From Pelagibacter sp052048135 (GTDB lineage: Bacteria; Pseudomonadota; Alphaproteobacteria; Pelagibacterales; Pelagibacteraceae): a DNA stretch of 64,000 nt. Each line of letters opens with the position of its first letter. Position 1 is the stretch's first letter. The notes beneath the pieces are model-generated. The model was given only the letters and a program-made list of their open reading frames with translations. It was not told the origin of the DNA and searched no databases. A program made the position numbers and the translations under genes. Below, piece after piece: positions 51,434-60,129 of the stretch. The DNA lies in NCBI RefSeq assembly GCF_052048135.1, contig NZ_JBNAIM010000002.1:682001-746000 (forward strand). Direction: 5' to 3'.

Positions 51434-52285
51434 TTATTTTACTTTCTTAATTAAGTTCTCTCTTTTGGAGATATAGATACCACTTAATACAATAATAAAT
51501 AATCCTAAGAAAGTCCAATTATCAGGGAAATCATTAAAGAAATAATAGCCTATAATGATGTTGGTAATGATCTCAAAATAACTAAATGGAGCTAATTTTG
51601 AAGCGTCAGCGTATTTAAGAGACAATATTAAGAATAAATGACCTATACAGGCAAATATACCTATCGCAGCCATCATAGACCACTGATTTAAGCTAGGTTT
51701 AACCCATACAAATGGCATTACACTGGATATAATTATGGCCCCTACTACACCGGTTAACAATAAAGTTAATAATGGATTATCTGAGGTACTTAACTTACGA
51801 GTAATTATTAAATAAAACCCATACATTACACCTGTGCTAAGAGCGGCTACACTTGCTAAGTTAATTTCTACAAATCCTGGTCTTATAACTACTAAAGAAC
51901 CTATAAAACCTATAATTACTGCAGACCATCTTCTAAAACCCACCTTCTCACCTAAAAAAACTGGAGAAAAAGCTGTAACAATTAAAGGAGCAACAAAAGC
52001 TAGAGTTAATGCTTTTGCTAAAGAAATAACCGAAATTGCATAAAAGAAACAAATATTTGCAGTTAAAAGAATTAAACCTCTAATGAATTGCAATTTTGGT
52101 TTATCCGTCCACACAAGATTTTTTCGAAAAAAGAAAAACATAATTGGAAAAGTGAAAGCCACTGTAAAAAAATACCTTGCCCATGTAATTTGTAATACTG
52201 GAAGATCTGCACTTAAATATTTAGCAAATCCATCCATTATAGGAAGCATTACCCACGCTAAAAGATTAAAAGTTATAGCCTTCAT
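51434..52285 (-). CDS. EamA/DMT-family transporter
   Basis: A 283-aa protein with ten predicted membrane helices in two EamA repeats. The conserved FLGEKVGFRRWSAVIIGFIGSLVVIRPG at the end of the first repeat, here given by its ends FLGEKVGFRRW and GSLVVIRPG, is typical of this family, as is the ATG-proximal AWVMLPIMDGFAKYL. Substrate unknown (an amino acid, metabolite or drug exporter). It is the last gene of a leftward group with the AEC transporter and hom. Confidence 0.85.
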   Translation of the reverse strand: MKAITFNLLAWVMLPIMDGFAKYLSADLPVLQITWARYFFTVAFTFPIMFFFFRKNLVWTDKPKLQFIRGLILLTANICFFYAISVISLAKALTLAFVAPLIVTAFSPVFLGEKVGFRRWSAVIIGFIGSLVVIRPGFVEINLASVAALSTGVMYGFYLIITRKLSTSDNPLLTLLLTGVVGAIIISSVMPFVWVKPSLNQWSMMAAIGIFACIGHLFLILSLKYADASKLAPFSYFEIITNIIIGYYFFNDFPDNWTFLGLFIIVLSGIYISKRENLIKKVK

Positions 52286-52305
52286 TTGTAAAAGAAGGAT
52301 ATAGA

Positions 52306-53208
52306 TTAATTAAAGTATTTTAAAGCAAAGAATACAACTAATGGAATAGTAATAAATGACATTAGAGTAGAGACAACAATCATACTAGCAATACTATCAA
52401 CTATTTTTTTTGGAGAATACATTGAGCCTACTAAATAAGTTAATACTGCACTAGGCATTGAACATTGTATTAATAAAGCACCAGCAGCAAAACCGTCTAA
52501 ATTAAAGTAAATAATTAATAGATAACCTACCACAGGACCAAGAATTACTCGACCTATTGAAGAAAATAATGCTTTATTAAAAGAAAAAACTTTTAATCTT
52601 GTTAATGCTATGCCTAAAGACATTAAAATTAAAAAAATTGTAGCATACATTAATAAGAAAGTTGTGTTTTCAATAAATACAGGAAGTTTAATCTCATAAT
52701 AAAGTAAAATAACAGCAATTATGATCGCGTAAAATGGTGGGCTTTTTAAAATAACATCTAAACTAAAACGTCTATCAGCTAAAAAAACACCTAAGGTAAA
52801 ATGACATAAGATGATTAATGCTGATATTGCAGCAGCAACACCTAATCCCTGCGAACCGTAAGCAAACAAACATATAGGAAGACCCATATTACCAGTATTA
52901 GGCATTACAAATGGTGGTAATTCTCTAATGATATCTTTTGTTTTTAATATAGATAAAAATACAAAACCAATTATAAAAAAACCACCAATAGCAATTAAAT
53001 AATACCAAAAATAACTTTTGAATACATTGAAAGATATATTTGTTGGATTTAAAGCATAGATAATCATTGCAGGAGTACCTACATTGGCAGCAAAATTAGT
53101 AATAAATGATGTATCGATTTTGGGATTTTTTTTACCTAAATAATACCCAATACCTACAACAAAAAATACTGGGAACAAAACTTCAAAAAGTTTTATGTAA
53201 ATAGCCAT
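52306..53208 (-). CDS. AEC-family (auxin efflux carrier-like) transporter
   Basis: A 300-aa, about ten-helix permease of the AEC/MleP family. The PNTGNMGLPICLFAYGSQG motif and the C-terminal SMPSAVLTYLVGSMY are characteristic. The start is the ATG at 53206-53208, overlapping the hom stop as TGATG; an upstream TTG is not needed. Bacterial members often move malate or other organic acids; the substrate here is unknown. Confidence 0.88.
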   Translation of the reverse strand: MAIYIKLFEVLFPVFFVVGIGYYLGKKNPKIDTSFITNFAANVGTPAMIIYALNPTNISFNVFKSYFWYYLIAIGGFFIIGFVFLSILKTKDIIRELPPFVMPNTGNMGLPICLFAYGSQGLGVAAAISALIILCHFTLGVFLADRRFSLDVILKSPPFYAIIIAVILLYYEIKLPVFIENTTFLLMYATIFLILMSLGIALTRLKVFSFNKALFSSIGRVILGPVVGYLLIIYFNLDGFAAGALLIQCSMPSAVLTYLVGSMYSPKKIVDSIASMIVVSTLMSFITIPLVVFFALKYFN

Positions 53209-54500
53209 CAATTATAAAGTCTAATTAATGTTGGAAATTTAAGAATATTCTTGTTTTTCTTAAATATAGATAAACAATTTTTTGCATTAATTTCAGATGT
53301 TTTATGTGTGATTATAACAATAGTTGCTTTTTTATTCTTCTTATCTGGTGTCTGAATTATTCTTTTTACTGAAATTTTATATTTAGCTAATCGATTAGTT
53401 ATTAACGAAAGAACACCTTGTTTATCTCTTACTTCGAATCTGAGATATAAAGAATTTGTATAATTATCATTATTAAATGCTTTAATTGACCTTCTTTTTA
53501 ATGATGAAATCCCAAACGGATATTTAATATTACCTCTTAAAATAGACAATAGGTCAGATAGCAAAGATGAAGATGTAGGTCCAGGACCTGCCCCCTCACC
53601 TTGTAGAACACTTTCACCTACAGGCTTACCCTCCGTAATAACAGCATTCATAACCCCATTTACATTTCCTATGTAAGTATTTTTGTTTACTAAACATGGA
53701 TGAACCGTTTCAAATAACTGTCCATTAATCATCTGAGAAATACCTAATAATTTAACTCTAAGACCCAATTGACTAGCAATCTTGATATCTTCTAGTTTAA
53801 TATTTTGAATTCCTTCCATTATACATTTAGCTTTTGAAATTTTAATATTAAATGAAAGTGCTGATAGAATTCTTATTTTTGCAAAAGCATCGAAGCCATT
53901 TAAGTCTAATTTCGGATTACCAGGTTCAGCATAACCTAGTTTCTGGGCTTTTCGCAAAACGTTATCGAATGTTTCATTACTATTTTCCATTTCAGATAAA
54001 ATATAATTAGTCGTTCCATTTAATATTCCATAAACTTTATTGATTTTGTTAGTTGCCAGACCCTCTTTAATTGTCCTTAGAATAGGAATTCCACCAGCAA
54101 CTGATGCCTCAAATTCTAAATTAACTTTATTTTTTTCAGCTAGTTTAGCAAGCGCATCGCCATGTTTAGCTATTAAAGCTTTATTAGGGGTAATTACATT
54201 AACTTTATTCTTTAAAGCATACTCGACAACTTTTTTTGAAATGCCATCTGACTGTCCAATAGACTCAAATAAAATATCAATTTTTTTTTCTTTAAAAATA
54301 TTTATAGGATTTGAATAAAAAATATTTTTATTAATCTTAAATCTTCTTTTCTTATTCTTATTTTTGGCTGAGATAGCTACAATATTAATTTTTTTTCCAG
54401 TTTTAATCTCAATTTCTTTTTTTTTAGAATTTAGTTCATTGTAAAGATAAATACCAACTTGACCTAAACCTACTATAGCTATGTTTACTATTTTATTCAT
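53208..54500 (-). CDS. hom: Homoserine dehydrogenase
   Basis: A 430-aa NAD(P)H-dependent enzyme making homoserine for threonine and methionine. Features are the Rossmann motif GLGQVGIYLY, the substrate region FEASVAGGIPILRTIKE and YGILNGTTNYILSEM, the GLDKFDA-like LDLNGFDAFAKI, and a C-terminal ACT domain (RFEVRDKQGVLSLI) for feedback control by threonine. Its start codon overlaps the stop of the interrupted lipoprotein gene (ATGA). The homoserine it makes supplies metY 2.4 kb away after acetylation. Confidence 0.94.
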   Translation of the reverse strand: MNKIVNIAIVGLGQVGIYLYNELNSKKKEIEIKTGKKINIVAISAKNKNKKRRFKINKNIFYSNPINIFKEKKIDILFESIGQSDGISKKVVEYALKNKVNVITPNKALIAKHGDALAKLAEKNKVNLEFEASVAGGIPILRTIKEGLATNKINKVYGILNGTTNYILSEMENSNETFDNVLRKAQKLGYAEPGNPKLDLNGFDAFAKIRILSALSFNIKISKAKCIMEGIQNIKLEDIKIASQLGLRVKLLGISQMINGQLFETVHPCLVNKNTYIGNVNGVMNAVITEGKPVGESVLQGEGAGPGPTSSSLLSDLLSILRGNIKYPFGISSLKRRSIKAFNNDNYTNSLYLRFEVRDKQGVLSLITNRLAKYKISVKRIIQTPDKKNKKATIVIITHKTSEINAKNCLSIFKKNKNILKFPTLIRLYN

Positions 54501-54724
54501 TCGTTAATGTCCGGAAATTTACTTTTTTTAATATAATCATCCATATAAATTTCATACTCTTCAACAGACATTGATCTAATATCATTAGATTTTTTAATTA
54601 TTTCAATTAATTTTTTGTTATCTGCTTTTTTCTTTATACTATCTTCAGTCCAATATTTAGAGTCTTTATTTAATCAACAATTAGTAATCAATATAGTTAA
54701 AATGATGTATAAGAAAAATCTCAT
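54497..54724 (-). pseudogene. Small lipoprotein gene interrupted by an in-frame TGA
   Basis: From ATG at 54722-54724 the frame encodes MRFFLYIILTILITNC, a short lipoprotein signal with lipobox ITNC, then TGA at codon 17 (54674-54676), and then 58 open codons (LNKDSKYWTEDSIKKK, ending FPDINE) to a TGA overlapping the hom ATG. The second part reads as real protein: charged, with aromatic residues and the coupling to hom. No ATG/GTG/TTG lies right after the TGA. TGG (Trp) would restore the gene by one base. It could be a decayed gene, a sequencing or variant-specific change, or a readthrough codon. Confidence 0.6.
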
Positions 54725-55743
54725 TTTAGACCTGTATTTATTGGAAAGCCATATTTTATATTCATATTTTGAATAGCTTGTCCTGCTCCACCTTTTATTA
54801 AATTATCTATTGCAGATAATATGATTATTCTATTTTTATTTTTTGTTTTACAAATTGAAATATGACAATAATTGGAATTTATCACATCATTAGTACTGAT
54901 CAATTTATCTTTACTCATTATTTTTACAAAAGTAGATTTATTATAAAAATTAGATAAAGTTTTAATAAGTTTTGTTTGTGAGCCTGTTTTATTTAAATCT
55001 ACATAGATGGTACTTAATATACCTCTAAACATTGGGGATAAATGAGGAGTAAAATCAAAAATGGCTTTTAATTTAGAGTATCTTTTAATCATTTGTTCAA
55101 TTTCAGGATTATGTCTATGAAAACCAATTCCATAAGCACTAAGAGACTCATATAAATTTTTATCTTTGTATTTTTTATGAACACCACGTCCAGCACCAGA
55201 GTATCCTGATTTAGAGTCTATGATAATATTATCTTTTTTAATTAATCTTTTTTTTAACAATGGAAGCAAAGGCAAAAGAATTGAAGTTGGATAACATCCT
55301 GGACAAGAAATTATTTTAAAATTTTTTACTTTTTTTCCAGTTATTTCAGGTAATGAATAAATGCTATTTTTAATATTATTAATAGCTTTATGTTTTTGTT
55401 TGTACCATTTCAAATAATCAGAAGCTTTTTCCAATCTAAAATCTGCTGCAAGATCGATTAATATATTCTTATCATTTAAATTTCTTGAAATGACTTGAGC
55501 CTCACCATTAGGTAATGCAGTAAAAATAATATCAACATCTTTTAAATATTTTCTATTAAATTTAATAATTTTAGGTAACTTAATTAAAGTTCTTGAATTA
55601 TCATAATCTGAAATTTTTTTCCCAATAGATGAATTTCCACACAAATATTTAATTTTTACATATTTATGTTTAACTAATAATTTAATTAGTTGAATTCCTA
55701 TATAGCCAGTAGAACCAGTAACTAAAACGTTAAGTTTAGGCAT
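54721..55743 (-). CDS. argC: N-acetyl-gamma-glutamyl-phosphate reductase
   Basis: A 340-aa arginine-pathway enzyme that reduces N-acetylglutamyl phosphate to the semialdehyde. The Rossmann motif VTGSTGYIGIQL and the catalytic Cys in KIISCPGCYPTSILLPL are present, with SGYSGAGRG after it and HRHNPEIEQ later. It overlaps the ATG of the interrupted lipoprotein gene by 4 nt, making argC, that gene and hom one leftward unit. Confidence 0.94.
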   Translation of the reverse strand: MPKLNVLVTGSTGYIGIQLIKLLVKHKYVKIKYLCGNSSIGKKISDYDNSRTLIKLPKIIKFNRKYLKDVDIIFTALPNGEAQVISRNLNDKNILIDLAADFRLEKASDYLKWYKQKHKAINNIKNSIYSLPEITGKKVKNFKIISCPGCYPTSILLPLLPLLKKRLIKKDNIIIDSKSGYSGAGRGVHKKYKDKNLYESLSAYGIGFHRHNPEIEQMIKRYSKLKAIFDFTPHLSPMFRGILSTIYVDLNKTGSQTKLIKTLSNFYNKSTFVKIMSKDKLISTNDVINSNYCHISICKTKNKNRIIILSAIDNLIKGGAGQAIQNMNIKYGFPINTGLK

Positions 55744-55776
55744 TTTTTATTATAACAGTTTAAAATTAAAAAAAAA

Positions 55777-56214
55777 TTATCTTTTAGAAAACTGGAAACT
55801 TCTTCTTGCTTTTCTTCTTCCAGGTTTTTTTCTTTCAACTGCCCTAGAATCTCTAGTGGTCAGTTTTTCCGTTCTTAGGGTTGATTTAAGATTCTCATCA
55901 AATAAGACCAAAGCTTTTGAGATACCATGTACCATAGCTCCTGCCTGTCCTGTGGGACCACCACCTTTAACATTACATCTCACATCAAATTCTGTAGGCT
56001 GATTAATTATCTCAAATGGTCTTGTAATTTGCATTTTATGATTATCACTTGAAAAATAGTCACTATAAAGTTTACCGTTAACGTATATTCTTCCAGTACC
56101 TTTTTTTAACCAAACTCTAGCAATTGAAGTTTTTCTTCTTCCTGTTGCGTACTTACTATCTTTAAAATCTAGTTTTAATTTAGGTGTTTTTGTTGTTGTT
56201 TGAGTATTTTCCAT
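55777..56214 (-). CDS. rpsI: 30S ribosomal protein S9
   Basis: A 145-aa S9 protein. The body has YATGRRKTSIARVWLKKGTG, VKGGGPTGQAGAMVHGISKAL and the C-terminal RKKPGRRKARRSFQFSKR, whose last Arg reaches the P-site tRNA. It follows rplM after 1 bp in the universal rplM-rpsI pair. Confidence 0.97.
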   Translation of the reverse strand: MENTQTTTKTPKLKLDFKDSKYATGRRKTSIARVWLKKGTGRIYVNGKLYSDYFSSDNHKMQITRPFEIINQPTEFDVRCNVKGGGPTGQAGAMVHGISKALVLFDENLKSTLRTEKLTTRDSRAVERKKPGRRKARRSFQFSKR

Positions 56215-56215
56215 A

Positions 56216-56674
56216 TTAATTTCTAATTATGTTTTTGTTATTTAATTTGTTTAATTCAATAATTTTTGGATTTTGAGCTGAATGCGGATGATCATTGCCT
56301 GAGTAAATCTTTAATTTAGTTAATTGTTTTCTCCCTAATACACCACCTGGCAACATTCTCTTAACTGCTAATTTTAAAGCTTCACCAGGTTTTTTTTCAT
56401 GTAATTTTTCAGGTGTAGTTTCTTTAATGCCCCCTGGATGTCCAGTATGTCTATAATATTTTTTATTTTGAAATTTTTTACCTGTAAATTTTGCTTGTTC
56501 AATATTTTTAACAACAACAAAATCCCCATGATCCATATGAGGTGTATAAGTTGTTTTATTTTTACCTCTAATAATCTTTGAAACTATTGTTGCAAGTCTT
56601 CCAACCACAGCATTTTTGGCATCAATTTCGTACCAAGAAGAGGATATTTGATCTTTTTTTACAAATTTTGTCAT
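56216..56674 (-). CDS. rplM: 50S ribosomal protein L13
   Basis: A 152-aa L13. Sequences DAKNAVVGRLATIVSKIIRGKNK, given here only through VVGRLATIVS, plus KYYRHTGHPGGIKE and VKRMLPGGVLGRKQL are diagnostic. A promoter for rplM-rpsI with TTGACT and TATTAA lies just upstream (56685-56712, minus strand). Confidence 0.97.
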   Translation of the reverse strand: MTKFVKKDQISSSWYEIDAKNAVVGRLATIVSKIIRGKNKTTYTPHMDHGDFVVVKNIEQAKFTGKKFQNKKYYRHTGHPGGIKETTPEKLHEKKPGEALKLAVKRMLPGGVLGRKQLTKLKIYSGNDHPHSAQNPKIIELNKLNNKNIIRN

Positions 56675-56684
56675 TGTGCGAGGA

Positions 56685-56712
56685 TTAATACTATTATTAA
56701 CTCCAAAGTCAA
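56685..56712 (-). promoter_or_regulatory. Probable promoter of rplM-rpsI
   Basis: On the minus strand, TTGACT (56707-56712), a 16-bp spacer, and TATTAA (56685-56690), 10 bp before the L13 start codon. Good hexamers, but the very short leader would leave little room for a ribosome site (GAGG...ACA is only moderately placed). Inferred from sequence only. Confidence 0.45.
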
Positions 56713-56755
56713 TTTGATATTTGCCTTGTAAAATAACTCTAATCTGTTAAAAAAA

Positions 56756-56802
56756 CACTGCCGATTTGATCCTATTGCGGGCATATAACTGCTAAAAAGG
56801 AA
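56756..56802 (+). promoter_or_regulatory. SAM-II riboswitch (first of a tandem)
   Basis: The sequence closely follows the SAM-II consensus: GATTTGATCCTATTGC (56763-56778) in the first loop and GCTAAAAAGGA (56791-56801) at the 3' side. P1 forms between TGCC (56759-56762) and GGCA (56780-56783); the pseudoknot helix P2 can form between TCCT (56770-56773) and AGGA (56798-56801). SAM-II binds S-adenosylmethionine and normally hides a ribosome site, but here AAGGA has no start codon nearby, so it must act on transcription or with the next aptamer. It lies 80 bp before metY. Confidence 0.75.
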
Positions 56803-56820
56803 TTTTTCATAACATAATCG

Positions 56821-56877
56821 GTAGGCATTTGAACTGTATTGTGCGCCTTACACAAAGTTAAAGCACTAAAAAAGGAG
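56821..56877 (+). promoter_or_regulatory. SAM-V riboswitch controlling metY translation
   Basis: GTAGGCATTTGAACTGTATT (56821-56840) and the following GTGCGCCTTACAC match the SAM-V aptamer known from Pelagibacter. P1: AGGC (56823-56826) with GCCT (56845-56848). P2 pseudoknot: GTGC (56841-56844) with GCAC (56863-56866). The P2 strand is followed closely by AAAAAAGGAG with the Shine-Dalgarno AAGGAG at 56872-56877, so SAM binding would hide the ribosome site of metY. This is the standard SAM-V design upstream of metY/bhmT. Confidence 0.85.
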
Positions 56878-56883
56878 TAGATG

Positions 56884-58212
56884 ATGAGTAAAAAAAGAAA
56901 TAACCCTGAGACCATAGCTATACATGGTGGTGATTACAGAAGTGATCCAGCAACAAATGCTGTCGCTGTTCCAATTTATAGAACAACTTCTTATCAATTT
57001 AATAGTGTAGATCATGCGGCCAATCTTTTCGCATTAAAAGAGTTTGGTAATATTTACACAAGGATAATGAATCCCACAAATGATGTTTTAGAAAAAAGAA
57101 TTGCAGCACTTGAAGGAGGTTTGGCCTGTTTAACAGTTTCTTCTGGACAAACTGCATCATTATTTTCAATATTAAATGTTGCCCAAGCTGGTGATAATAT
57201 TATTAGTTCAACAGATTTATATGGTGGAACTGTATCTTTGTTTACACACACACTAAGTAAACTTGGTATTGAAATAAGATATGCTGATCCAAAAGATCCT
57301 AAAAATTTTGAAAAAAAAATCGACGATAAAACTAGAGCTTTTTATGGAGAAACTTTACCAAATCCATACTTAAGGGTTTTTCCGATTAAAGAAGTTTCAG
57401 ATATAGGCAAAAAATACAATATCCCTCTAATAATGGATAACACTGCAGCACCTGTAATTTGTAAACCAATTGAGCATGGTGCCGCCGTAGTTATTCATTC
57501 ACTAACAAAATATATCGGTGGTCACGGAACTGCTATTGCTGGAAGTATTGTTGATAGTGGAAATTTTGATTGGACAGCTGATCCCAAAAGACAACCTTTG
57601 TTTAACGAACCAGATGCTAGTTATAATGGTGCTGTTTGGGGAAAAGTTGTACCTGAACTCACTGGGGCAAATGTTCCTTTTGCAGTGAGAGCTCGAGTTT
57701 GTTTGTTAAGAGACTTAGGTTCAGCATGTTCACCAGATAATGCTTTTGCTATTATTCAAGGACTTGAAACTGTTGCTTTAAGAATGAAACAACATTGTGC
57801 AAATGCGGAATATGTTGTTGATTTTCTTAAGAAACACAAAGAAGTAACTAAAGTTATATACTCTACAGAACATGATAAACCAATTGCTGATAGAGCTAAA
57901 CAATATCTTAAAGGTGGAAACGGTCCAATGGTAGGAATTGAACTGAAAGGTGGTATTGAAGCTGGTAAAAGATTTATTGAATCTTTAAAAATGTTTTATC
58001 ATGTAGCAAATATTGGTGATGCTAGAAGTTTAGCAATACATCCTGCTAGTACCACTCATAGCCAATTAAATGAAAAAGAGCTTGCTGCTTCTGGAGTAAC
58101 ACAAAGTTATGTAAGACTTTGCATTGGTATAGAGCATATTGATGATATTATTGAAGATTTAGATCAAGCCCTAAATAAATCTTCAAAAGGTAATCTTAAA
58201 GCTGTTAGTTAA
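56884..58212 (+). CDS. metY: O-acetylhomoserine aminocarboxypropyltransferase (MetY)
   Basis: A PLP enzyme of about 442 aa that makes homocysteine from O-acetylhomoserine and sulfide. Family marks are TETLAIHGG-type NPETIAIHGGDYRSDP, VPIYRTTSYQF, YTRIMNPTNDVLE, the PLP-binding Lys in VIHSLTKYIGGHG and the C-terminal ASTTHSQL. ATG at 56884 has ideal spacing (6 nt) from AAGGAG; the adjacent ATG at 56881 is only 3 nt away. Expression is controlled by SAM-II and SAM-V aptamers upstream. It overlaps the end of convergent ctaA by 8 nt. Confidence 0.93.
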   Translation: MSKKRNNPETIAIHGGDYRSDPATNAVAVPIYRTTSYQFNSVDHAANLFALKEFGNIYTRIMNPTNDVLEKRIAALEGGLACLTVSSGQTASLFSILNVAQAGDNIISSTDLYGGTVSLFTHTLSKLGIEIRYADPKDPKNFEKKIDDKTRAFYGETLPNPYLRVFPIKEVSDIGKKYNIPLIMDNTAAPVICKPIEHGAAVVIHSLTKYIGGHGTAIAGSIVDSGNFDWTADPKRQPLFNEPDASYNGAVWGKVVPELTGANVPFAVRARVCLLRDLGSACSPDNAFAIIQGLETVALRMKQHCANAEYVVDFLKKHKEVTKVIYSTEHDKPIADRAKQYLKGGNGPMVGIELKGGIEAGKRFIESLKMFYHVANIGDARSLAIHPASTTHSQLNEKELAASGVTQSYVRLCIGIEHIDDIIEDLDQALNKSSKGNLKAVS

Positions 58213-59230
58213 TTACATCTTTGTATTTTGAAATATAAAGAAAATATAAAGTTGAAAGTATTATAAAAATAGAATTTATCTGGTGTAAAGAAGCATAAAC
58301 AATTTTTACACCAGATAAAATTGTTAGAATTCCCAATCCAACTTGAAATAATAAGATAATTCCAATAATCAAAACTGGTTTTAAAACTACTTTATTTGTT
58401 TCTTTGAAAGCAAGAATCAATAAATAAATATAATTTACAATAATTAGATAAGCTAAAAGTCTGTGTAAAAATTGTACAATCGAAGGATTATCAAAAACTT
58501 TTAAACTAAGAAATTCATTATATCTACTATCATCAGGAAAAAAATTTGATCCCATCATAGGCCAAGAATTGTAAATTTTTCCTGCATCCATACCCGATAC
58601 AAATGCTCCTATTATTAATTGTAAAAATATCAATAATATAAAAAATTTGATTAAGTATAATCTTATTGAGATCTGATTTTCTTTAAGATTGGTTAACTGA
58701 AGAAATTTCCAGAAAACGATAGATAATATAAGGAATGCCGTTAATAAGTGTACAGATAATCTATAGTGACTAACATCTACCCTTTCAACTAATCCACTTG
58801 AAACCATGTACCAACCAATAAATCCTTGTAGGCATACAAGAAAAAAAATTACTCCATATTTTTTTAAAATCCAAAATCCATTTTTAAAAGTAAAATAAAT
58901 CATAGGTATCAAAACTGTTAAACCAATTAATCTTCCTAATTGACGGTGAGCCCATTCCCACCAAAAGATGACTTTGAATTCATTTAAAGTCATATCAAAG
59001 TTTTGTTCTTTAAATTCTGGTATGGTTTTATATAGATTAAAATATTCCATCCATTTGTCTGTTGTTAATGGAGGTAATGAACCTACAAATAATTCCCAGG
59101 TAGTAATAGATAAACCAGAGTCAGTTAACCTGGTAAGTCCACCTACTAAAATAATAAGTATTATCATTGCTAATAATACCAGCATCCATATTTTTAGATG
59201 GGAGTTTAAATGATTATTCTCTCTGTACAT
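58205..59230 (-). CDS. ctaA: Heme A synthase (CtaA/COX15)
   Basis: A 341-aa, eight-helix membrane enzyme converting heme O to heme A for aa3-type cytochrome oxidase. It matches the type II alphaproteobacterial/mitochondrial form: VGGLTRLTDSGLSITTWE, WWEWAHRQLGRLIG, and the haem His in SHYRLSVHLLTAF and VQFLHRLLAYLI. The cox genes are not in this window. It is divergent from aroQ. Confidence 0.93.
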   Translation of the reverse strand: MYRENNHLNSHLKIWMLVLLAMIILIILVGGLTRLTDSGLSITTWELFVGSLPPLTTDKWMEYFNLYKTIPEFKEQNFDMTLNEFKVIFWWEWAHRQLGRLIGLTVLIPMIYFTFKNGFWILKKYGVIFFLVCLQGFIGWYMVSSGLVERVDVSHYRLSVHLLTAFLILSIVFWKFLQLTNLKENQISIRLYLIKFFILLIFLQLIIGAFVSGMDAGKIYNSWPMMGSNFFPDDSRYNEFLSLKVFDNPSIVQFLHRLLAYLIIVNYIYLLILAFKETNKVVLKPVLIIGIILLFQVGLGILTILSGVKIVYASLHQINSIFIILSTLYFLYISKYKDVIN

Positions 59231-59273
59231 GACTTAATAAATATAATAATTATTAATTAATCCAATAAAATTA

Positions 59274-59564
59274 ATGTCGCCTAGTAACAAAAAAAAATTA
59301 GAAATTATTAGATCAAAACTAGATAAATTAGATAATAAGCTATTATCTTTGGTTAAATATAGAACAAATCTTGTAAAAGAAGTTTTAAAATTAAAAACAT
59401 ATAAAAATGAAATCGTAGATAAAAAAAGAATTAATTTTATTCTAAAAAAAATAAATGGTAAGTCAAAAAAACTAAAAATAGATCCAAAAATAACAAATCG
59501 TATTTGGAAAAATATGATTTGGTCTTATATTGATTACGAAAAAAGAAATTTCAAAAAAAAATAA
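59274..59564 (+). CDS. Chorismate mutase, AroQ type
   Basis: A 96-aa three-helix protein. The helix 1 pattern IRSKLDKLDNKLLSLVKYRTNLV, quoted here as IRSKLDKLD and LVKYRTNLV, and IVDKKRINFIL match AroQ (catalytic Arg and Lys). The Gln that binds the ether oxygen in E. coli is not obvious in helix 3. It makes prephenate for Phe/Tyr. The stop codon abuts the stop of rpmG, with no space for a terminator. Confidence 0.8.
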   Translation: MSPSNKKKLEIIRSKLDKLDNKLLSLVKYRTNLVKEVLKLKTYKNEIVDKKRINFILKKINGKSKKLKIDPKITNRIWKNMIWSYIDYEKRNFKKK

Positions 59565-59756
59565 TTATTTACTATGTGGTGGAAGTTTTTTTTCAACAAA
59601 AACTTCGTGCTTTCTTGTGGCTGGATTATATTTTTTTGCTTTTAGTTTAATTTTAGCTTTTTCACCACCAGCAGGTTTTTTAACATAATAAAAAAAAGGA
59701 CTATCAGGTTTAGATTCTGGAACCAATCTTACTTTTACGTGTGTTTTTTTTGCCAT
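59565..59756 (-). CDS. rpmG: 50S ribosomal protein L33
   Basis: A 63-aa L33 (MAKKTHVKVRLVPES..., FFYYVKKP, KKYNPATRKHEVFVEKKLP). It lacks the CxxC pairs of zinc-binding paralogues, like most Gram-negative L33. Slightly longer than the usual 55 aa because of insertions around residues 15-35. It is adjacent to the MerR gene (1 bp). Confidence 0.9.
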   Translation of the reverse strand: MAKKTHVKVRLVPESKPDSPFFYYVKKPAGGEKAKIKLKAKKYNPATRKHEVFVEKKLPPHSK

Positions 59757-59757
59757 G

Positions 59758-60129
59758 TTATTTTAGTTTTTTTAAACTTTTAACAATATTAGAAATTTTT
59801 ACTAACTTGTTTTTTAATTTATGAGCCTTTATAGAATTATTTTGTGTTTCGTCAAGTTTTAAAGGTTCTTTATTATTTAGTATTTTTTTAACTCCGTTAA
59901 TCGTCATACCCTGGTCTTTTAATAAAAAATGGATCTTTTTTAATAATTCAATATTTTCTTTATCATAATATCTTCTGTTACCATTTAAAATCATTGGTTT
60001 AATTTGCTTAAATTCTTTTTCCCAAAAACGGATGGTGTGAGTAGGAACTGTTTGTCCTTTTCTTGATTTTAATCCTAATAACTTAACAACTTCACCAATA
60101 GTTTTGTAAGATTCATTTGATTTAATCAT
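59758..60129 (-). CDS. MerR-family transcriptional regulator
   Basis: A 123-aa regulator with an N-terminal MerR winged helix (YKTIGEVVKLLG, THTIRFWEKEFKQI, RRYYDKENIELL) and a short coiled coil. This is the conserved alphaproteobacterial MerR that follows ihfA; its target is unknown. It overlaps ihfA by 8 nt and has no C-terminal metal-binding cysteines. Confidence 0.88.
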   Translation of the reverse strand: MIKSNESYKTIGEVVKLLGLKSRKGQTVPTHTIRFWEKEFKQIKPMILNGNRRYYDKENIELLKKIHFLLKDQGMTINGVKKILNNKEPLKLDETQNNSIKAHKLKNKLVKISNIVKSLKKLK

